NCBI GenBank assembly: GCA_009760855.2 | Contig: WPIO01000075.1 | Span: 678,501 to 742,500 of the forward strand | DNA from: Cristatella mucedo | Taxonomy: Eukaryota; Bryozoa; Phylactolaemata; Cristatellidae | Direction: 5' to 3' | DNA length: 64,000 nucleotides | Part shown: in pieces, positions 37,768-49,914 of the stretch | How the letters are laid out: each line of letters opens with the position of its first letter | Numbering within the stretch: the first letter of the stretch is position 1 | Translations under genes and position numbers: made by a program | Notes under the pieces: generated by a model | What the model saw: the letters and a program-made list of their open reading frames with translations, nothing else | What the model was told of the DNA's origin: nothing | Databases searched by the model: none

Positions 37768-37935
37768 CTACATCTGGGGCCCATTCTCTTCGAATGGCCC
37801 ACGGGCCCAAGGTGCTTCACGGCACCGGTCGCGGGTTCGAGCCCAGCAGTGGGTGATCTGCTATTGGACACTGCAAGCGAAAGTGGAGGCGAAAACCACT
37901 GCACGGCTCTTCTGCAGCTACATAAATGATGCTGT
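37768..37935 (+). mobile_element. tRNA-derived SINE with a different head
   Basis: A B-box, GCGGGTTCGAGCCC, lies in a head unlike SINE-1. The body and tail (CTGCAAGCGAAAG, GGCTCTTCTGCAGCTA, ATGATGCTGTT) match SINE-1. It looks like a composite or sister subfamily. Confidence 0.7.
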
Positions 37936-38896
37936 TCGACCGGCTACTCGTTTAGCTTTGCTTACGTCGAACTCCTTCTGGTAATGGGTCGCCCAGTTGG
38001 TGCTGCCAGATGGCTTTCAGCTGGGCGGTCAGAAAGGATATCTTACCAATTTCTATGCTCTGGATACCTATGCTAAATGTATGTTAACAATGTCTTGTGT
38101 AAGTAAAAATAGTATCAACGGCAAATTATTAAATAGGAAGTAGGCTACCGTAGTTTAGAGTCCATCGTCCTCTTACAAGTCTCTGGGGTAATATTACCCC
38201 AAAAGCCGGCTCCACAGCCCTTCCGAGATCCAGCAGGGACTGAGTCTGACCTCTGGCAGTGCTCCAGCCACTACGCGGCATTTAGGCTGAGCGACTGACT
38301 CGGGCGACTCGTGACTCTGACGGCTGCTTTAGATGAAAACTTTTTGGAAAGTTTCGATGTGTTCAGCTGCGGGTCATCATCATGCAGCCAAATGCAATTA
38401 CTCCGGAGAAGACCTATGCCACTTGAAATCCCAGCATTTTTTCCAGGTCGATGTACACAAGCTGGCCCATAAGTCAATTAGAATAGTGCAGAACTCCGAT
38501 GCCAGAGGAGCAGGAGCAACTCCAAACTAGGACATTTCCACTACCAAGTTTCCGTGACGGCCAGGACAGTCGGAGGTCTAGTACTTCTCATCTTTTTACT
38601 AACCTGCAAATGTTCATCGTGTGATATTGGCAAAAGCATGAATTTGAACAGGTAGGTAGGTACATACAACTATAATCCACTTCTCTGTAGCGCAGCAGGC
38701 GATGTAGCCGGCCCATCTGAGACGGCTTTTCTTCCTGTGTCTCTTAGTAGGTAAAGGCTTGGGTTTTGGTGACCCTCTTCCCATGATTCCATGCCTGGAA
38801 AGCTTCCGGCACAGTGTCTCGTGGATGCTTGTGACTGAGCCAGTAGTGGACCAAGTTGTACATGCAGCCTAAACCAGCAACCAGCAGGCCACAAGA
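37936..38896. other. No gene recognised
   Basis: AT-leaning unique sequence; no exon was supported. Confidence 0.4.
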
Positions 38897-39052
38897 ATAA
38901 ATAAATAAATAAATAAATTAATTTGCATAGCGCCCAAAGAGAGAGCTTAATCTCTATTCAGGCGCTTCACATATGCCTCGGGGCTCGAGCCCACGACCTC
39001 AGCCAGACCTTGGTCGGGGCGAGCACCTTAACCGCTGGACCAAACCAGCTCG
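38897..39052 (-). mobile_element. SINE-2 copy
   Basis: The reverse strand reads TTTGGTCCAGCGGTTAAGGT, then GTGGGCTCGAGCCCCGAGGC, then GTGAAGCGCCTGAATAGAG and GGGCGCTATGCAAATT with an ATTT tail. It is the clearest example of the LINE-like SINE tail. Confidence 0.85.
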
Positions 39053-39546
39053 GCAAGAAAACATCCGAAGCCCGAGCAAAGCTATGCTAAATAATGACCG
39101 AACAATTTCCTGGAACAGTTCCATAAATAGCTATTTATAGAAGACGGAGCACCGAGTACCATGGAGATGTAATATGGTGATCCGTAACAATATGCATTCA
39201 GAACAGTTCGAACATCGATACCTTTCTCAAAAGCGAAGCTGCAATGCACAATGGCATGGACGATTCGAGTGGCACATATAGAGATGGATAATCGAGTAGA
39301 AGTCGCTAGACGATTGCCACCGAGATCCGGCTGACAACTGCTGCTCGATGGGCTTAGCAGAGTGGACAGGGGATAATGCGCGAGCCGAACAGGCTTGGGT
39401 CCACAGGGTGGAGGACCTGCCGGCAGGTCGAGGAGTAGGTCACGACCAGCACACATCTAAGTGCACAGCTTGCGAAGCAAGCATACGAGAGTGAGGGAAC
39501 TTGTACCCGAATGCTCGCACCGGCCTGTGTGTCAGTGTGCATGCAT

Positions 39547-39600
39547 ACATGCGTGCGTGCGTGTGTGTGTGTGGGGGGTGTGTGTGTGTATGTGTGCAGG
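39547..39600. repeat. (GT)n-rich simple repeat
   Basis: A short GT/GC and GT array with a G7 interruption. No gene was recognised in 39053-40020. Confidence 0.85.
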
Positions 39601-40020
39601 CTTGCATGTGTGCGCGAGAAAGCAAGAGAGTTTCTGAAAACAAGTGAGAGTTTGCATGACCGTTAGTGAGCTTGAGAGTGAGTGAGAAAGAAAGGGCAAG
39701 AGTGTATGAGATGGAGTAAAGGAGTGAGATGTGTGTAAGCTCCTGATTGTCTGAAGACGGGTGGGCTATGAGGGTAGACAGAATAGGGACAGATTGGAAG
39801 CAAGAACAAGAGCCTGAGATATAGAAATAGAGGAGAGAGAGCAAGAGTGAGATGGCAGCCGCCGGTGGCCAGGCAGATGCTGCGATCGCCAGATCGCCGG
39901 CGAATTGCCTTGAGAGACAAGCTGAAGGGGCGTCCGGGAGGACAGTTAGAGATCAGACAATCCGAGATCAGTCAGAGATCAGACAATCCGAATGCCTCGA
40001 AAGCAGCCAATCGCAGAGAG

Positions 40021-40079
40021 CAGCAGCACCTGGTGCAGCAGCTGCTGCAGCTTCTGCTGCAGCTGCAGCTGCTGCTGCA

Positions 40080-40157
<78 letters not shown>
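40021..40157. repeat. (CTG)n trinucleotide array
   Basis: About 25 uninterrupted CTG units (40081-40156) preceded by a CAG/CTG-mirrored stretch. It lies inside a 221-codon plus frame (39847-40512) that would encode poly-Leu. I do not call that frame a gene: it has no conserved motif outside the repeat. Confidence 0.95.
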
Positions 40158-40158
<1 letters not shown>

Positions 40159-41525
40159 CTGGCCTGTGACCTGAACAGCCGTCAGCCATACGTGTGGGCA
40201 GAAAACCGTGCCTCCAGTCTGTACCTGGTTGGTATAGAATGGAAGCTTCAGAATTTAAGGGTGTATCGATCGTGCCTGAGCAATAGTGGAGGCAACCTGC
40301 TAGCCACACGATGCCATAGCTACTGCTCTGCTTTCTCACCAGTCCTGCTGGATGACTGTGACTGGAGCTTAAGCATTGACCACACCGGTGCTGACATCTT
40401 GAATAACTTCGTCAGTATCATTCGGAAAGGTACTAGCCTCGAACAATGGCAAAACGATTCACCTCTGCATCGGCAGCTAGCTGCAAACCAGCCCCAGCTG
40501 GCTGAGCAGTAGGATGACAGCCATAAGTAGCACAGAGTAAGCAGCCAGCAGCTCAAATAGAGCCTCCGCCTCTCATCCAGCCTCATAAGCAGGGTAGAGA
40601 ATAGAGATTAATGGCTGGCCCTGTCCAGAACAGCTATGCTGCTCCTGCTCCTCCTGCTACTCTGACGCTGCTTCTGCTGCTCAGATGCAGCTGCTGCTCT
40701 TGTACCAGGCCTTGTTGCTGCCTCAGCTGCCAGCTCTGCAACATCCGGCAGCCGAGGACAGGCTGATAGGTCAATATTGCTATATGGCAGAGGGAAAGCT
40801 CTCCAAAATCCCAAGAGCAGGCATGAAGTCACCTACCAGCAGATGACTGGCCAAAGGTCTAAGCTCAAGAATATAAAAAGAAAGATGTAAAGGTCATCAG
40901 ATTCAATAACCTCATTTAAATGGTAGCAGGATAGTACCAGGAGCTAAAGCCCCTATTCAATCAGGCAATAACGAATTGCCAGCTGCACGACTCGAACCCA
41001 CGACCTTGGTTGTGACTTGGTTGAGACCTGCACCACATCCAGCATTTGCCAGCCACTAACCACTATCCCACTAGACTCGATATTTCTCTCGACCAAAAGG
41101 CAGCAGAAGCCACTAGCCAGTTGCCTGCCTACACAATAGTGATTACCGAGGCACCACTCAAAAGTAGCTGAGCGAGACACAGGCAAAGGAAGACAAGAGA
41201 AGCAGGTGTGTGGGGGGTTGTCCAATACACCCACTGATGAACACACTGTAGGCAGGAGAATCTTTCAGCAGAACGCAATTCAGCATTGGTCTACAGCTGG
41301 TGGCAAATTAACTTGGGAAGGCTACAGTCACACACATCGCCTGACCACAGTCATCTTGCTACAGGCTATGCAAAAAAGGGGGTTGCGGCTTTTCCCAGCA
41401 GGAGTTCCAACTTAACCGAGGGGAAGGAAGGCATGAAGATGAGGGAAACGCCAAGAGGGAAGGAGAGAGGTAAGAGGGGAGAAATAATGGAAGAAGCGGT
41501 AGAAAGCAGGAGAGAGATGTGGAGA

Positions 41526-41526
<1 letters not shown>
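40158..41526. other. No gene recognised; possible SINE at 40955-41090
   Basis: The reverse strand at 40955-41090 has AGTGGGATAGTGGTTAGTGG and a B-box in GTGGGTTCGAGTCGTGCAGC, the layout of a tRNA-derived SINE, but the copy matches neither SINE-1 nor SINE-2 closely. The rest holds nothing I recognise. Confidence 0.5.
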
Positions 41527-41586
<60 letters not shown>

Positions 41587-41667
41587 GAGAGAGAGAGATG
41601 GAGAGAGAGAGGGGGGAGGGAGAGAGAGAAATGGAGAGACGGGGAGAGAGAGATGGTGAGAGAGAGA

Positions 41668-41705
<38 letters not shown>
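41527..41705. repeat. (GA)n array
   Basis: A GA array of about 55 bases, then degenerate GAGATG-rich sequence and another pure GA stretch. A second short GA array lies at 41880-41932. Confidence 0.95.
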
Positions 41706-41880
41706 GTGAGCAGTGAGAATCAGGAAGATAGAGAAAGAGAGAAGCAGAGAGAGTGAGGCACTGTCACATACAATCACCTACATGCAAGCGCACAGAGACC
41801 TAGGGAGTGCTGGAGAAACAATGAGACTGAGGGAGAGAAAGGGGCACCTACTTACATCCACGCTCAAAGTGGCAGACGGG

Positions 41881-41929
<49 letters not shown>

Positions 41930-41932
41930 AAG

Positions 41933-43070
41933 AGAGGAAGGGATCGAGAGCCTTGGCAAGAGTCTGCAAGTGTGATGTGAGTAAATGAGCTAGAGTATGC
42001 CTGTGCAGTATGATTTTTTGCCTGAATTGAGTACGCGTATGAGTATGCCTAACTTGAGTGTGCCTGTGAGTATGCATGTATTGTGCGACCTTGCGTGTAC
42101 GATGAAGAGTTAGAAGTCAGAACGAGTGACAGCTCGAGGCCGAGAGACAGAGTGAGACAGATGAAAGGGGCAGACAGCGAGAGACACAGACAGCGGCCAG
42201 AACGACTGGCAGAGGCAAAAGCGATAGATGCTGGCCTTTTCAAGAGCTGCAAGATTGTGTCGAGCCGAGCTCCAGTTTGGGCCGCATGTCAACGAAAAAA
42301 GTGGCAGTCGGCCGACGGCCCAGGGACATGGCCACGTGCAAGGCTCGAGCAGGCCGCTGACGGCTGCCAATGGCAGACGGCTGATGGCGCTGCCGCTCTG
42401 ACACGCTCCGATCGTTGCCTGGCTGACTGCAGCAGCAATCTTCATCTCCTTAAGACTGGCGGGCGGTGGCTGGGGCGACGGGGGGGGGGGGGGGCAATCG
42501 GCCTGCAAATTTGCATGCCTCCATTTGTGGGATGGCGAAATTGCTGTTAATCATTCGGGTCCGAGGGCAGCCGAAGCCGAGGGCACGGTGCCGGGCAGAC
42601 AACGTGTCGAGCTAAATGACCGACGACGTGTCGAGCTAAATGACAACTGCTCCCTAGTGTCTAAAAGTGCAAAAGTTGCTTGGCGCCACTAGAGAGAGCG
42701 CGGGAGAGTAGCACGAAACGAGTCAGCCATCTTGTTAGGCTGCCCCGACTGGTCGATCCAAACGACTCGTCTCATACAGCGAATACTATAATGAACCGGT
42801 GAGTAAATGCAACGCATCGAGAAGCCCGGTCTTCACCCCCCCCCCCACAGTCTTTGCACACAGGGGGAGGCAATCCGCGGAGCGATGGAGGGAGGGTGGG
42901 GACGGGTTCCCTCTGCAGTTTCTTGCACAGTTGGCCAGAATTGGACGATGACATAGGAAAGCAGCAGCTGCTTGTACTCGTTCTGAGGCAAACAAGTTGA
43001 ATATAACAATATGGCCACCTCTGCCGGATGTCAAGCCGCTTGAGGCAGCGATCGAAAAAACCTGCTGACC
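41933..43070. other. No gene recognised
   Basis: A 14-base G-run lies at about 42481-42494. A 17-base sequence, GTGTCGAGCTAAATGAC, occurs twice at about 42603 and 42628. No exon was supported. Confidence 0.45.
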
Positions 43071-43074
43071 CAGT

Positions 43075-43245
43075 GCATCATGTCACCTGTAACCATGTTA
43101 TGCTTTTTGCAGTTAAGCCCAAGCTACCACTAACCATTCGGTCATGCTTTCTTTACAGCAATTTGAAGTGCCTACAAAGAGATTTTTAAGTACTCCAAGG
43201 GCGATGTACAAACGTCTCACTATTCCTATATTACTATCATTCTTG
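43075..43245 (+). mobile_element. LINE family-1 3' end, decayed
   Basis: TGTCACCTGTAACCATGTTA, GTCATGCTTTCTTTACAGCA and the AGTGCCTACAAAGAGATTT block match the family-1 3' UTR. Confidence 0.7.
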
Positions 43246-43379
43246 TCATCCCACCCAGAACCCAGATAAGCTATTGCATACCTAACGTTCAATAGAGTAC
43301 CATAAAGACCATGAGCAAAACATGGGTTCGCTGCGACCATTACAGGCTATCGCAAGTCTTGTCGGTGGATTCCCAGGTC

Positions 43380-44900
43380 AGACCGGGTTCCTGTGCAGCA
43401 GACAGAAAACCTACGGCTGCTACGGCCAGCCACCGCAGCGACCATGCCAGCCGGCTGGCTAAGAGATCCGTCTGCCGACTCGACGCCGCTGCCGGCTCAG
43501 GCTAGCCGGCAGCGGCCGAGGCGCCGCTAGGGCTCGCCTAGAACTAGATGCAGCCGGCGCCAAGGGGCGCACAGGTAAGCCGCTATGCCGGCCGCTAGAT
43601 CCGAGTGCCGCAGCGGTCAGCGAGCGAGCGAGCAAGCTCAGCGGCCATCGTCGCAAAGCCGCGCTCGCCGGCTCGACGGTTCGGTCGGCTGAAGGGCACG
43701 AGCGGCCGCTAGGAGGCCTCGTCGGCCGGAGCTGCACGAGCTACCGGCGGCCGCTGCTCCGACGCGGCGGCCGCCGCCCATGTCGCCGGCCGGCTGCTGA
43801 CAGCGGGCGGCCGCAGCTATTCGAGCGGAACTAACGGCGGCCGCGGCAGCGACCGAGCGCCCGGCATTCGCGGCAGCGACCGAGCGCCCGGCATTCGCGG
43901 CAGCGACCGAGCGCCCGGCATTCGCGCGCCCGACCGAAGAACAATGGCACCGTCGTCGCAGCGTCGACGGCGAGGCGAGTCGGCGTCGGGCCGTTTCGGG
44001 GCACAGCTGGCTGTGCATTGGGATGGACAACTTACACAGGTGGCGACGACGTCCCCGCGGTCCCGGGCGAAGTGCTCGCGCGCAAGCGCACGACAGCTCC
44101 GCGGGCGGCGCACGCGCCGATGCCGACGGAGCCGCAGGTGGGTGGCTGGTGCCGGACGGGCTGGCGACGTAGGACGCACCGACTCCGCCACGAATAGCGC
44201 CCTCGCAGGCCCGTACCGCTCCAGCGTCCGACTTGCCGGAGGCGGGGCCTACGGGGGTAATGGAGTCACGGGGTCGCGCGGCCACGCCACGGCCGGACGT
44301 CGCATCCACGGGCTGCGCATTCAACACGGCACACCTTTTCGAGATTTGCGGCGTCGACTCGACGCTTCCGCGACGCTCGAGGAGCGGCCAAATCGGCGGC
44401 ACGAGTTCTCGCGGCGGCGAGCGGGGGGGGGGGTGCCGAAGCCACACCGCACGGCTGCGGCTGACGCAGCACCCGGTCTTGCACACAGCTCCGTCTCGCA
44501 GGTCGGCCGCTGCCGCAACTTCCGCTCAGGAGACCGACCGACTGCACACCGGAGGGAGCAGCTGTTGGCACGCAGGAGCCAGTCGGCGTCGCCAAGTCGC
44601 CGCCGAAAGGCGATAGGGTACAGTTTATTTTACTCGTCCACGTAGGCGCGAAGGGCAGTGAGCTCGCTGGGGCTCCCCTGGAGAGCCCCGGATGTGCGAC
44701 AAGAGCTGCCCGATCGGATGTATCGGCGGCGGTGCTCTAAGGCAGCTAGTCGCAGCGGCCGCCGCCCCCGCCTCGCGCCCGGTATGTTTACTGGGCGGCG
44801 AATAACGATGCAGTCATCCCGGCGCACTGACGTCGGTGGAGCGTTTGGCGCCATGTTCGAATGCGGCTCACGACTTGCAAAGCGTCGATTGCTTCCCTGC
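43380..44900. promoter_or_regulatory. CpG-rich, GC-rich island; candidate promoter zone
   Basis: About 1.5 kb dense in CpG (CGGCCG, GCGGCCGC and similar), in contrast to its flanks. Frames stay open on both strands, up to 282 codons, because GC-rich sequence has few stops; none shows a conserved domain. A 27-base unit is repeated three times at 43843-43923. The island lies about 16 kb upstream of the FARP-like exon 1. Linking it to that gene is inference. Confidence 0.5.
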
Positions 44901-44923
44901 TTCCCTGCTTTCCGGTAGTACGA

Positions 44924-45545
44924 TCAGCGCTCAGCGTCTTCAGCGAATCAGTCAGCATGCTATAGATCCGTGTAGAATTGCTGGCAGACATGCAGCGACG
45001 CTCTTCCGGCAACCGTTCCAAGGCGGACAGCAACAACATTCTCTTGTTATCCTACTTTGCCTGCTTCACTATCTGACTCCAGCTCACCCATCAGAACTAC
45101 TTCCCCACCAGGCTAGGCACAGTATCACCAGCTTTTCTGAATCAAAGCATTTAGCTACACCTCGTGCGAACCTCAAATCCTTTGTAAACTGCCTTTAGTT
45201 TGTACGCTTCCAAAGCCTGGAACCCACTTCTCATTGACTTAACGACATCTTCTGACGACATTTAAAAACAGGCTAAAAACGCATCTATTTCTCGTAGCAT
45301 TTAGTGGGTCCTTGTGATTCCTTTTGTGTGCTTACGTTGGCAGACACTCTGCATGCTGGCTGTGCACTAACCAAGTTTGCATGCTGACCCTGTGCATGTC
45401 CCCTTCTGACCGTGCTCTTCTTGCTGGCATTGTATAAGCTATTAATAGCCGTTCGATCGTGCTTACTTAACAGCGTATTGAAGTGCCTTGAATGAAAGAG
45501 ATTAAGTTCTCTGAGGTAATTTACAAATGTACTATTATTACTAAC
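44924..45545 (+). mobile_element. LINE family-1 copy, decayed
   Basis: It starts in an RT part reading AQRLQRISQHAIDPCRI, then LTPAHPSELLPHQARH and TPRANLKSF, and continues into the 3' UTR with GCATGCTGACCCTGTGCAT and an ACTATTATTA end. Confidence 0.8.
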
Positions 45546-45970
45546 TTATTCTTTCAGCATGGTGTTTATGTCTCTCTCCCCCTCTCTGCAAAAAGCGCGA
45601 GTTTCTTGTCTTTTTCTCGCTCCCTCCTGCCTTCCTATTATCCAACTCCTAACCTGTATCCTAAAGCTTTACATCAGCTTTACGAGCTAGACGGCCCTGC
45701 GTTACGTGCATATTACTCGGAGTCAGTCCGCCATCCTAACTGAGCCGTAATACGACACCGCTTGAGATTGTTAGCGCCCCTAGCTTATGTAGTAGCTAGG
45801 AACTGGATGTCATAATTTATGGTTCGTAAATGTTAAAAGGTCGCTGTGAGCAACGGTTTGGAATGCGCCGCTCTTTGCTAACGACACGGACCTGCTACTA
45901 ATGTGTGTGCAGCGTTCTCGAACTGAATTATAAAAAAGCGACTCGGGAAGCTGCAACGCGAATGACACCC
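45546..45970. other. No gene recognised
   Basis: Unique AT-leaning sequence with no supported exon. Confidence 0.4.
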
Positions 45971-45974
45971 TAAG

Positions 45975-46685
45975 CGTGTGGCTGGATTAAAAGGCTTTGC
46001 TCTTCTAATAGGTGATGCTGTCGTGCGACCATCACCACGGGCTCGAAATTTACCAAAGAAAGCAACTAGACCACAGCAGCTGACTATGAATATGGCTGCA
46101 AGGCTAGTCTTCAAGTCCCAGAGGTTTGAGCACGGGTCTCCTTTGCTAAAAGAGCTAGGATGGATGCCTGTTGAGCAACGGATACAGAGCAAAGTTCTCA
46201 CCCTGACCCACAAGGCCCGCCACGGCTTGGCTCCTTCGTACGTAGCTGGACTGCTGCACCAGTTTCAGCCTGTTCGCGCCCTCAGGTTCTGTGTGGACAA
46301 TTAATTAGCTGTTCCATTCCACCACTTAAAGACCGTTGGCGACCGAAGCTTGAGCTCTGCAGGTCCTAGACTGTGGAACTCGCTTCCACAACTCTTACGC
46401 AACGACAACTACTCTCCTGCTGCCGACTACGGCTCATCTTCTCAGTGGTCCTGAGCTGCTACTTCCATGCTACTCACTACCTCAACTGCTCTCCTGACTC
46501 TGCTATGCTTCCCATTTTTTCTTTGTTGTGTCAGACGAAGTCTGTTGGCTACCAAATGCGTACCGAAAGCCGCTTAGGCTGTGAGTGCGTCATACAAAAC
46601 TCTCCTGCGTAACACCCACATAGTTTATATGAATTTGTGGAGTTACAGAAGGAGATACGTCACATTGCATTACATTACATTTGCG
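45975..46685 (+). mobile_element. LINE family-2, longest copy
   Basis: The frame at 45978-46304 reads NMAARLVFKSQRFEHGSPLL, then ELGWMPVEQRIQSKVLTLTH and GLAPSYVAGLL, a non-LTR RT C-terminal region. The shared 3' part with CTGTGGAACTCGCTTCCACA and an ATTACATT tail follows. It is 5' truncated with small shifts. Confidence 0.88.
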
Positions 46686-47348
46686 CAAGCTGAACGGTAG
46701 CGCCCAGTCACGCGGCTTACAGCCGCCGTGCTGCGAACGTGCAAACAATTCGCTTGTTTTTCCTCGCCGCTTTTCCTCGGAGCAGCTCAGCATAAAAAAT
46801 GGCAGCTGCAGAGCTCATGGGGGCCCTCCAGCGTTACGGCGATCGCTGCCGACTTGAGCACGGCTGCTGCCGACAGACAGACTCAGCAGGTTATTGAGGG
46901 CGTCTACCATAAATGTGCGACCGTAGTGCTGGCAAAAGCGCCAGTACCTATTTTATTACGCTCGCTGGTCACTCTTTCTTTGCCACTGCCAGCTAGAGAT
47001 TTGAACTCGGTCTTAGCGCGCCGCGTATAAGTCGATGCGATACGAAAGCGTGACCGTTGGCCAGACGGAAGTGGGTCGACGGCAGGGAAATGAAACGATA
47101 AGCAACTCGCTCAACGCCCGCACGGCTCGGACAGGCCCGCCGGGCCGCAGCTTCGCCCCGTCTGCATAGCTCGAGGTACTGTAGCAATCGCTGGCCAGCC
47201 AATCGCTTGCCAGCTGTGAGGTCCATCCCTCTCGAGGCCAGTAATGCCGAACCCACATGCGTCTTGTTGTGGCAGACAAGGGCCACTTTCCCACCCACCA
47301 CTTGGGCTAAGCTGACGCATTATTCTCTGCCCGCCGTTCGACCTGATC

Positions 47349-47349
<1 letters not shown>
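46686..47349. other. No gene recognised
   Basis: GC-moderate unique sequence; the frames up to about 100 codons on both strands have no motif. Confidence 0.4.
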
Positions 47350-47419
<70 letters not shown>

Positions 47420-47425
47420 TCTCTA
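47350..47425. repeat. (CT)n microsatellite
   Basis: A CT array of about 70 bases followed by TATCTATCTATT. Confidence 0.95.
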
Positions 47426-47464
47426 TTTATCTATCTATTCATCTCTCTCGTACGTTAGCGAATA

Positions 47465-47690
47465 ACGTAACTATGTGCTAACCATCGCGAAAACACCATG
47501 CTAACAGTGCCGCTAACTCGACGACATCTAAATGGAAGCTGCGGATCTAACTACTCCCGTCAGCATTCGCTTCGTCATTGCAAGTTGTCCATGCGGTCAT
47601 TGTTCATTCGACATGCTTCCTTTCTAGTAAAAGTAAACTGCCTAAAAGGAGATGTATACCTCCATTTACAAATTGTATTATTAGTATGTT
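47465..47690 (+). mobile_element. Very decayed LINE family-1 tail
   Basis: CATGCGGTCATTGTTCATTC, GACATGCTTCCTTTC and AACTGCCTAAAAGGAGA follow the order of the family-1 3' UTR. The identification is weak. Confidence 0.4.
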
Positions 47691-47984
47691 GACCACATCG
47701 TATGCCGCAGCGTGAGCATGAGTAAATCTGACCGCGAGCTCAAGCCTAAAAGTGCGTCCAGGATATAATACTCGGACCGAGATAGAGAAATGGCAGAAGC
47801 CAGTGCCAAGTGTCCTTCATGTAGTAACCGAAAGCAAGTATTGCGCAAAGACATGAGATGACCCTGGGAAAAGAGAATCTGTAGCTAAGAATGCTACCAG
47901 CTAAAAGTGCTGTCTATCGAATTGCCGAGTTTGAAAAGTTCCTAGGAATAAACACAACAAAATAGCTAGAGCCAAAGATCCATT

Positions 47985-48400
47985 CATTCCCTTGCTCCGG
48001 CCTAAATATCTGAAATAGGTCAGCGTCAGGCTTTGCTGTGTACCTCTGCCTCTAGTCCTCTAGTGACTCAAGTCGTAAAGATTAGCCTCCTATGAAATTC
48101 AAACCTAATGCTGACCGCGACTTAAGTTTGCATGCTCCCAAAGCGTGGAACTCACTACCCAGTTGCGTCACGAAAATTCCCTGACTTGACATTTAAAAAC
48201 GAACAAAGAATCCTTCTGTTTCTAACAGAATTTCTTATGTCCGTGTGAATTACTGCCTGTGCACTAATGCATGCTGACACTGCGCAAGGTAGCACTAACC
48301 GATCGAGACGCCTCTCATCCAGAACATCTAATGGGGCTAGAACAAGATTTAGTTCCCTTACAGCGACCCAAATCATTTCCTATTATTATTAATCTCGAAT
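47985..48400 (+). mobile_element. Decayed LINE family-1 fragment
   Basis: CATTCCCTTGCTCCGGCCTA and TGCTCCCAAAGCGTGGAACT (APKAWNS) plus GCATGCTGACACTGCGCA are family-1 pieces in order, with large deletions. Confidence 0.65.
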
Positions 48401-48439
48401 ATAGGCTTGCGAGTATTGAGTTCGGATGCTATACATCGC

Positions 48440-49400
48440 TACACTCGGGAGCGGTGTCAAAAACCGGCGGATTTTCCGCGGTGCGTGCGTTTTACACCTC
48501 CCTCGCTTAGAGAGGCAGCCGACGGCCGGCGCAGCGTGCAGGCTTCCGCTGAAGTAATGTGCGCTGTAGCAGCGCGCTCGCGCGGCTGAAATGTCAGCAC
48601 CCGTCCGTGCGCGCCGTAGTTTGAGCAGTGACCTCTCACCAGCTGGAATGCGCCTGCCGAGCTAGCTAGGGATAACCCTTGGCAACGAGACACGCTAAGC
48701 CTTCCGGTAATCGTGACCGCACAAGCTCAAGTCGCTATTCGACCGGATAATAATCGCGGCGGCACGACCTTTTACGCGCCAGAATTATGAGAGAGTCCGT
48801 TCAAGGTTTTTGAGCGTCATTTGAATGAACAGCGGGCTTTTTCGCATCGTAGCAAAATGCCTCTTCGTACAGCGACTTCGCGCATTTCCCGACTTTTCCC
48901 GGCGGTTTTCACGCGCCCGCACCGCGAGCGAGCGAAAACGGGACGCCTGCCAGTGGCATCTGTACAACTCACGGGAACCACCCGCGCTCGCCCGGCGAAA
49001 AACCGCGCGACCGCCGTTGAAACCATGCAGCGCAGGTGGGTGCAGTTTCAACGGGACACGCTGGCGACTTACGAAGACTTGTACCCTAGTGTAGGCGGAG
49101 ACGCAGACATTTAAAATGTCGGACTGGGCGTCGCCTTGCCCCGGTATGGGGAAAGCCTGGGGTCAGTTCCCAGAGGCCCGAAGACCGTGCTCGCTCTCTT
49201 GCGCCGGAAGCTCTCGACTGAGGCAGACTTCGACTCAAACTATCCGAGCAGTTACTCAGCTGGCCGGATCCTTGACGGCGTACGCTCGCACTCTTAGAAC
49301 GGAGCCGGTTTAACCGCGGGACTTTGGAAGCCGACAGAGCAACTGGCGAATGGTTTGTGCGCGCTTGCAGCGTCACCTCGCGCCCCTGTAGCTAACTGTG
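48440..49400. other. CpG-rich region, no gene recognised
   Basis: CpG-dense sequence with overlapping 80-97 codon frames on both strands, none with a known domain. It could be a promoter or first-exon region of an unseen gene. Confidence 0.4.
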
Positions 49401-49408
49401 TGTAGGAT

Positions 49409-49426
49409 TATAGCTTATAATTTATA

Positions 49427-49465
<39 letters not shown>
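49409..49465. repeat. AT-rich array between 21-bp direct repeats
   Basis: An (AT)n array of about 30 bases in an AT-only stretch, flanked by TGTAGCTAACTGTGTGTAGG at 49387 and a one-mismatch copy at 49466. Confidence 0.85.
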
Positions 49466-49912
49466 TGTAGCTTACTGTGTGTAGGAGCCTCGCTTTAGAC
49501 TTGTCTAATGCCCCTTTGAGTAGCGCATGCGCTCATGTCGTTTAATGTGATGTGCACCCGGTCGATCGCCTATGAGCTACTGTTGCCGGCGGCCCCGCGT
49601 AACGACCAAGAACGGGCCATAGATAGAAGGGGCCCCGTAGCGGGAGTAGGCTAGCTCGCGCGGGGAGCTCGGCTACAGACTTGCAATAGATGCAGCGCTG
49701 CCTCGCCGGCTACCGCAACCGAGCGTGAAACAGTTGGCCGGCGGAAGCAGCTTTTTATACGGAAAGGCTCGATACGGAGCGGCCTGTACGCCATCTAAAG
49801 CAGGGGTCAGGGTCAGGAAGGCTGAGCAGTCGGAGGAGCTGCGTTCAAGTCGTAGTGCACTTCTGTGCGCGCGGGTTGAAATCTCACTTCTGGCAATCTG
49901 TTTTGCCGCCCT
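49466..49912. other. No gene recognised
   Basis: Unique, moderately GC-rich sequence. Confidence 0.4.
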
Positions 49913-49914
49913 GA

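Noticed and set aside
39847-40512. A 221-codon frame with a poly-Leu core, possibly a secreted protein
   Set aside because: The Leu run is the CTG array. Flanks have no recognised domain, and no splice or start context stands out.
43638-44486. A 282-codon minus frame in the CpG island
   Set aside because: It is GC-rich sequence with open frames on both strands and Arg/Ala/Pro bias. It has no domain and is more likely a promoter or untranslated region.
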